Source: Sphaerochaetaceae bacterium
GTDB taxonomy: Bacteria; Spirochaetota; Spirochaetia; Sphaerochaetales; Sphaerochaetaceae
Direction: 5' to 3'
DNA length: 64,000 nt
Assembly (NCBI GenBank): GCA_024405015.1
Contig: JAKSPE010000006.1
Span: 1 to 64,000 of the forward strand
The notes beneath the pieces were generated by a model that was given only the letters and a program-made list of their open reading frames with translations, made no database searches and was not told where the DNA came from. Shown in pieces: positions 59,520 to 64,000 of the stretch (position 1 is its first letter; each line of letters starts with the position of its first letter). The translations under genes were made by a program, and so were the position numbers.

Positions 59520-59525
59520 GAAACC

Positions 59526-60635
59526 ATGTCAGATAAAAGCAAAGTCTATTTCACAGATCTCAGAACCGGTTTCAACAACACACTCATCGATAAGTTGAAT
59601 CGCCTCATGAAAAGCGCAGGAATCGAGACCATCGACTTCAAGGACAAGTACTGTGCCATCAAGATGCACTTCGGAGAGCTTGGAAACCTGGCCTTCCTAC
59701 GACCAAACTGGGCCAAGTGTGTTGCCGACGAAGTCAAGAGCCTTGGCGGAAAGCCATTTCTGACAGACTGCAACACGCTTTATGTCGGAAGCAGAAAAAA
59801 CGGACTTGACCACCTGGATGCCGCCTATCAGAACGGATTCTCCCCGCTTTCCACAGGATGCCATGTGATCATCGCAGATGGAATCAAGGGAAATGACGAG
59901 GTCGAGGTTCCTGTTGACGGCAACTACGTGAAAAACGCAAAGATCGGCAGAGCCATCATGGACGCCGATGTCTTTATCAGTCTTGCCCATTTCAAGGGTC
60001 ATGAAGCAACAGGTTTCGGAGGAGCACTCAAGAACGTGGGAATGGGATGCGGTTCCAGAGCCGGCAAGATGGAGCAGCACAGCCAGGGTAAGCCGACCGT
60101 CATTCAGGAGAACTGCATCGGATGCGGCATGTGTGCAAAGATCTGTGCCCATCAGGCACCAGTGATCAAGGACAGAAAGTGCACCATTGACCACACCAAG
60201 TGCGTCGGTTGCGGCCGCTGTATCGCCATTTGCCCAAAGGATGCCGTCGATGCCGACTACGGCAATGGCTCTGAGGCCCTCAACTGCAGAATGATGGAGT
60301 ACACAAAGGCCGTCGTCCAGGGAAGACCAGCGTTTTACATCAACATCGCCATTGACATCTCCCCAAACTGTGACTGCCACTCCGAGAACGATCTTGCCAT
60401 TGTTCCAAACGTAGGACTTTTCGCATCGTTTGACCCGGTAGCCATCGACCAGGCCTGTGCCGATGCCGTGAACCGCATGCCGATCGTTCCAGGTTCCGCC
60501 CTTGACCATGCCGAGCATCATCACCATGACCACATCATGGACAACCATCCGGACACAAACTACAAGCAGGGTCTGGAGTACGCACAGTCCATTGGTCTTG
60601 GAAGCAGAGATTATGAGCTGATTACCGTCAGATAA
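59526..60635 (+). CDS. DUF362 protein with two 4Fe-4S ferredoxin motifs
   Basis: A 369-residue protein. The DUF362 core (about 1-180, with KMHFGELGNLAFLRPNWAK and LTDCNTLYVGSRKN) is followed by two ferredoxin clusters, CIGCGMCAKICAHQAP (about 195) and CVGCGRCIAICPKDAV (about 223), then NIAIDISPNCDCHSEND. DUF362 proteins are common in anaerobes and are thought to move electrons; no reaction is established. A His-rich stretch (EHHHHDHIMD) near the C-terminus may bind metal. A terminator follows. Confidence 0.9.
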   Translation: MSDKSKVYFTDLRTGFNNTLIDKLNRLMKSAGIETIDFKDKYCAIKMHFGELGNLAFLRPNWAKCVADEVKSLGGKPFLTDCNTLYVGSRKNGLDHLDAAYQNGFSPLSTGCHVIIADGIKGNDEVEVPVDGNYVKNAKIGRAIMDADVFISLAHFKGHEATGFGGALKNVGMGCGSRAGKMEQHSQGKPTVIQENCIGCGMCAKICAHQAPVIKDRKCTIDHTKCVGCGRCIAICPKDAVDADYGNGSEALNCRMMEYTKAVVQGRPAFYINIAIDISPNCDCHSENDLAIVPNVGLFASFDPVAIDQACADAVNRMPIVPGSALDHAEHHHHDHIMDNHPDTNYKQGLEYAQSIGLGSRDYELITVR

Positions 60636-60656
60636 TCGTAATCCGGAAATCTCAAA

Positions 60657-60694
60657 GGGAAACTGTAGCAATAATTACAGTTTCCTTTTTTTTG
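60657..60694 (+). terminator. Intrinsic terminator
   Basis: A 10-bp perfect stem (GGAAACTGTA 60658-60667 with TACAGTTTCC 60676-60685) is followed by nine T. Confidence 0.92.
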
Positions 60695-60762
60695 TCAAAA
60701 AAGACTTTATTTCCTACTGTATTCTTTGTTACACTTCATACCGTTGAAAAAGGAGAAAGACT

Positions 60763-61530
60763 ATGTGGAAGACACCTAACCAGTATTTTGGAACACTTCA
60801 CATCATTTCAATCGTTGTCATGCTCTGCTGTGCAGCATGTGGCGTTTATCTTGGCATCAAGTACAAGGATGCCAAATATGACAAGAAAAAAGACAAGGCA
60901 ATGTCCATCCTCGGATTCACATTCGTCGCACTTGAAGCTTTCAAGATCATCTTCAGAGTTGCCAACAAGGCTGGTGCTAACGTAACACTGATTTCCTTCC
61001 AGATCTGTTCCATCCCACTTTGGCTCCTGCCATGGATTGCCTACATGAAGGAAGGCAAGCTCAAGAAGTCCTTCATCGGTTTCGTTTCCTTCCAGAGTTT
61101 CACAGCAGCATTCTTCTTCTTTGTAAAGCCAGCTGCCATCGTCATGCAGGAATCCAACTACGGCTACATCATCATGTCCATGCACTCCCTGCTCTGGCAC
61201 TGCCTCATGGTCGCCAGCGGCCTGTTCGCCATGGTTGCCTACAGACTCCTTACCAAGGAAGGCTTCAAGACTCTGGTCTACAGCTACATCCTCTGGGTCA
61301 TCTGTGCAGTCGTCGCCATGGTCCTGAACCTCATCATCGGTTACCCACTGGACCTCTTCTCCATCGCACCATCAACAAGTTTCTCCTACCCACTTCTTGG
61401 TGTGTTCTTCAAGAGTCCAAGTCCATATCCAGTGTACTTCATCAGCTTCCTGATCTACTACGGTCTGGGTGGACTGATCATCTACGGCCTTGGATTCGGA
61501 ATCACAAAGCTTGCTACAAAGAAAAAGTAA
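60763..61530 (+). CDS. YwaF/TIGR02206-family integral membrane protein
   Basis: A 255-residue membrane protein with about seven helices. YFGTLHIISIVVMLCCAAC at the N-terminus, the FQICSIPLWLLPW segment and the SMHSLLWHCLMVASG His motif match the YwaF (TMEM164-like) family, whose function is not established. The helices are mostly Phe/Ile/Leu-rich, with short basic loops (KYDKKKDK) on the inner side. A strong SD (AAGGAG) precedes ATG and a terminator follows. Confidence 0.82.
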   Translation: MWKTPNQYFGTLHIISIVVMLCCAACGVYLGIKYKDAKYDKKKDKAMSILGFTFVALEAFKIIFRVANKAGANVTLISFQICSIPLWLLPWIAYMKEGKLKKSFIGFVSFQSFTAAFFFFVKPAAIVMQESNYGYIIMSMHSLLWHCLMVASGLFAMVAYRLLTKEGFKTLVYSYILWVICAVVAMVLNLIIGYPLDLFSIAPSTSFSYPLLGVFFKSPSPYPVYFISFLIYYGLGGLIIYGLGFGITKLATKKK

Positions 61531-61552
61531 ATCACATAGAATTAAGAGAGTT

Positions 61553-61585
61553 AAAGGTCGCATCTTCGGGTGCGACCTTTTATTT
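61553..61585 (+). terminator. Intrinsic terminator
   Basis: The stem AAAGGTCGCA (61553-61562) with TGCGACCTTT (61571-61580) has a TCTTCGGG-type loop and is followed by TTATTTT. Confidence 0.9.
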
Positions 61586-61630
61586 TCTGCATGTGGCAGC
61601 AACCCCTTCTAGAGAAGCCCTGTTAACCGC

Positions 61631-61636
61631 TATACT
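61631..61636 (+). promoter_or_regulatory. -10 element 6 nt before the NhaC start
   Basis: TATACT is followed by ACAGCC and ATG 61643. No SD. The -35 is weak. Confidence 0.5.
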
Positions 61637-61642
61637 ACAGCC

Positions 61643-62938
61643 ATGGGAACTGCAATCTCCTTTGTCCTTTTCTTCGCGACTCTTCTCTTTACCCTCATCC
61701 GAGGCATCTCTGTCGTCTGGGCAATTGGTGTTGCACTTCTTGCATTCTCCGTCTCCGCCATAGCCTCCGGCACCCCGACAAAGAAGGTTCTGGGCTATGC
61801 TTGGGCGGAAATCCCGAAAGCCATGATTGTCGTAAGGGTTCTCATCTGTGTCGGAATCCTCACAGGTCTTCTTCGTGGAAGCGGAACAATTGCAGCCTTC
61901 GTGTATGCTGGAACAAGTCTCATTCCCAAAAGGCTCTTCCTTCTGACCGTCTTTCTGATTTGCGTCGCCCTCTCCTACGTTCTAGGCTCATCCTTTGCCG
62001 TCACAGGAACCGCAGGTGTCATTTTCATGGCCTTTGCCCGAACAGGTGGTGTGAACCCAGCCATCGTTGCAGGAGCGGTGCTCTCCGGTGTCTATTTCGG
62101 AGACCGTGGAGCCCCAACGTCCTCATGCCTTAGCCTGGTTTCCGTCATTACCGGCACCGATACGCTACAGAACTCAAAGCGTATCCAGCGCATCTCCTTT
62201 CCCGCATACCTTGTCATCATTGCCCTGTATGCAGGGCTCTCCTTCGCAAACCCTCTTATGCAGGTCGATGAGAGCATTCTCCATGCAATGGAAAGCACCT
62301 TCCGCATCACATGGGTTACCGCGATTCCTGCACTGATTGTTGTGATTCTGCCGCTTTTCAAACTCAGAATCTGGAAATCCATGCTGCTGGGAGCCCTGGC
62401 AGCACTGGTCATTGCCGTAGGATATCAGCACTACACACTACTACAGTCCGTCGGTTTCATGCTCTGGGGCTTTGTCACAGAGACCGAACTCAGCAGCCTG
62501 AACGGAGGAGGCATCGTCTCCATGAAGACAGCCATCATCCTGGTGCCACTAGCTTCCATGCTTTCGGGAGTTCTGGAAGGAACAAAGGTCCTGGACAAGG
62601 CAACCGCAAAGGCATCAGAGCTTGCAAAGAGAATCGGAAAGCTTCCGGCCATGCTCGCAGTTTCGGTGCTCTCTGCCATGGTCTTCTGCAACCAGACCGT
62701 CTGCGTGATGCTTTCCCGCCAGATGCTTCAAAGTGCCTACACAGACGGCTCCGAGATGGCAATGGACATTTCCCATACCTCGTCTCTGATTGCCGCCATG
62801 GTTCCATGGTCCATCGCCTGCTCCATTCCACTTGCGCTGCTTGGTGTGGGCTACAGCGCCATGCTGTTTGCCTTTCTTGTGTACCTGGTTCCCATCTACT
62901 ACACGCTTTTCAAGAAGAGACTTCTCAAAAGCAGATGA
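61643..62938 (+). CDS. NhaC-family Na+/H+ antiporter
   Basis: A 431-residue membrane protein with eleven or twelve helices. VGILTGLLRGSGTIAAFVYAG, GSSFAVTGTAGVIFMAFA and the VYFGDRGAPTSSCLSL motif match NhaC-type exchangers, as does the VFCNQTVCVMLSRQML stretch late in the protein. It should exchange Na+ (or a dicarboxylate or amino acid pair, as in malate-lactate antiporters of this family) against H+. Single gene, with a leaderless-type start and no SD. Confidence 0.88.
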   Translation: MGTAISFVLFFATLLFTLIRGISVVWAIGVALLAFSVSAIASGTPTKKVLGYAWAEIPKAMIVVRVLICVGILTGLLRGSGTIAAFVYAGTSLIPKRLFLLTVFLICVALSYVLGSSFAVTGTAGVIFMAFARTGGVNPAIVAGAVLSGVYFGDRGAPTSSCLSLVSVITGTDTLQNSKRIQRISFPAYLVIIALYAGLSFANPLMQVDESILHAMESTFRITWVTAIPALIVVILPLFKLRIWKSMLLGALAALVIAVGYQHYTLLQSVGFMLWGFVTETELSSLNGGGIVSMKTAIILVPLASMLSGVLEGTKVLDKATAKASELAKRIGKLPAMLAVSVLSAMVFCNQTVCVMLSRQMLQSAYTDGSEMAMDISHTSSLIAAMVPWSIACSIPLALLGVGYSAMLFAFLVYLVPIYYTLFKKRLLKSR

Positions 62939-63026
62939 TAAGCTAGAGCTGGCCAATTCAACAAAAAAGTGACAGAAGACTGAAAATGCAGTTTATGATA
63001 TACGACTGTAAGGTGGGAGAAGAAGC

Positions 63027-64000
63027 ATGGATAGAATGAGATTCATCATCGTGGGCTCCGGTTGGAGATCCCTTTACTTCGTCAGAATCGTCAAGGCACT
63101 GCCTGAGCGCTTTGAACTGTGTGCAATGTTGTGCAGAACACAGGAGAAAGCCGCTAAGATGGCCGCCGAATATGGCATTCACACCACAACATCCATTGAC
63201 GAATGCGTTTCTCTAAACCCTGATTTCGTTGTCGTTGTTGTCACCAAGACAATGGGCCATGAAGTGGCCATGCAGTGGATGGACCTCGGTTTCTGCGTCC
63301 TTCTTGAGACTCCTGCAGGCCTTGATCTGCAGGCTCTCAACGAAACCTGGAAGCGCCACGAAAAAGGTCAGAAGATCGTCATCTGCGAGCAGTACAACCA
63401 GTATCCGCAACTTCATGCCTTGATTCAGGTTGCCAACAGCGGGCTATTGGGAAACCGACATTGTCTGAACATCTCCATTGCACATGAATACCATGGGGCA
63501 AGCATCATGCGGGAACTTCTGGATGTTCCGACAAACGAACAGTTCACACTGACAGCCAAGACCTATGAGTTTCCGACCACGCAGACCCTCACGCGCTACG
63601 ATGATTTCAAGGATGGCCGCATCGCCAACAAGAAACGCACCATCGCAACCTTCGAGTTCGAAAACGGCAAGGTCGCCGTCTATGACTTTGACTCCGAGCA
63701 GTATCGCTCCCCGATTCGCAAGAACACTGTGAAACTGCAGGGAACCAGAGGGGAGATCATTGACGAGAAAGTCTATTATCTGGATGCCAAAAACGACGGC
63801 GTCGTCTCAGAAATCACCATTTCCGACCGCCTCGTAGAGACGCCATATGACAACCCCAATCTTAAGTTGGTTCGAGAAGTGATGGATGTCAGCTTCGAAG
63901 GAAAAAGCGTTTACAGCCCCGTTTTCGGGCCTTGTGGGCTCGCTCAGGACGAAACCGCCATTGCAACCATCATGCAAGGCACCTATCGATACGCCAAGGG
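63027..64000 (+). CDS. Gfo/Idh/MocA-family oxidoreductase, incomplete at the window edge
   Basis: An open frame runs from ATG 63027 to the end of the window without a stop (over 320 residues). The N-terminus FIIVGSGWRSLYFVRIVKAL is a Rossmann nucleotide-binding motif. DFVVVVVTKTMGHEVAMQWM follows, and VLLETPAG stands where the family has EKPxx. The second domain shows the expected beta sheet (KRTIATFEFENGKVAVYDF). Such enzymes oxidise or reduce sugars or cyclitols with NAD(P). The EKP Lys is replaced by Thr, so activity may differ. An SD (GGGAGAAG) lies upstream. Confidence 0.75.
   Translation, partial: MDRMRFIIVGSGWRSLYFVRIVKALPERFELCAMLCRTQEKAAKMAAEYGIHTTTSIDECVSLNPDFVVVVVTKTMGHEVAMQWMDLGFCVLLETPAGLDLQALNETWKRHEKGQKIVICEQYNQYPQLHALIQVANSGLLGNRHCLNISIAHEYHGASIMRELLDVPTNEQFTLTAKTYEFPTTQTLTRYDDFKDGRIANKKRTIATFEFENGKVAVYDFDSEQYRSPIRKNTVKLQGTRGEIIDEKVYYLDAKNDGVVSEITISDRLVETPYDNPNLKLVREVMDVSFEGKSVYSPVFGPCGLAQDETAIATIMQGTYRYAK

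Noticed and set aside
1..64000. tRNA, rRNA, tmRNA or RNase P RNA genes
   Set aside because: I looked for T-loop (GGTTCGAATCC-like) and other conserved cores and found none with matching stems; a covariance-model search would be decisive.

Overview
The window reads as a chromosomal segment of a Gram-negative, probably anaerobic spirochaete (best guess a gut-associated Treponema/Sphaerochaeta relative). The lineage is an inference from these points: an LptC-LptA-LptB-RpoN cluster, a CarD/CdnL regulator upstream of ispD-ispF, many lipoproteins and small outer-membrane-type proteins, a LexA/UvrC/spore-photoproduct-lyase-like repair cluster, and a YmdB-family protein. Anaerobic habit is suggested by an Fe-S serine dehydratase, a DUF362 ferredoxin-like protein and a regulator fused to a superoxide-reductase-like domain. 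No rRNA, tRNA, prophage or CRISPR array was seen.

Layout. 0-3.3 kb: three minus-strand envelope proteins of LPP20 type. 3.4-10.2 kb: YitT, a HAD phosphatase with a tiny membrane protein, an ACT-ACT-metallo-beta-lactamase fusion next to a GltD-like oxidoreductase, a Ste24-like protease and an HD hydrolase. 10.3-17.1 kb: an XRE/superoxide-reductase-like regulator, then a minus-strand run vsr, 5'-3' exonuclease, domain-permuted GH3 glycosidase, cyclase-family hydrolase and DUF554 protein. A 42-bp tandem repeat array and an AT-rich PD-(D/E)XK-type gene sit upstream of vsr. 17.2-25.7 kb: a sugar operon (aldolase, split transketolase, PfkB kinase, ABC importer) facing a DeoR regulator. 25.8-29.5 kb: a metal-exporting P-type ATPase with a separate HMA chaperone, then an IS200/RAYT-type transposase bracketed by inverted 9-nt repeat arrays and followed by a GC-rich imperfect inverted duplication. 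29.5-35.2 kb: acyl-CoA synthetase, serine dehydratase, MATE and Na+/Ca2+ exchangers. 35.3-40.9 kb: RseC, a YmdB-like protein with a degraded metal site, LptCAB, RpoN, a small barrel and HPF. 41.3-49.7 kb: M18 peptidase, HolA, LexA, UvrC, an SplB-like radical SAM enzyme, an E2-like acyltransferase lacking its catalytic His, and RsmE. 49.7-64 kb: a peptide-binding protein, IspF-IspD-CarD, MalQ, Xpt-GuaA, a lipoprotein, a purple-acid-phosphatase-like lipoprotein, DUF362, a YwaF-like membrane protein, NhaC and a partial Gfo/Idh/MocA oxidoreductase.

Two observations stand out. First, about ten genes, nearly all first or only genes of their transcript, have no Shine-Dalgarno sequence. They instead carry a -10 hexamer exactly 6 (sometimes 7-8) nt before the start codon, which implies leaderless mRNAs beside ordinary SD-led genes. 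Second, the 28.2-29.5 kb transposase locus looks like a REP/RAYT-style system with two kinds of inverted repeat structure around it.
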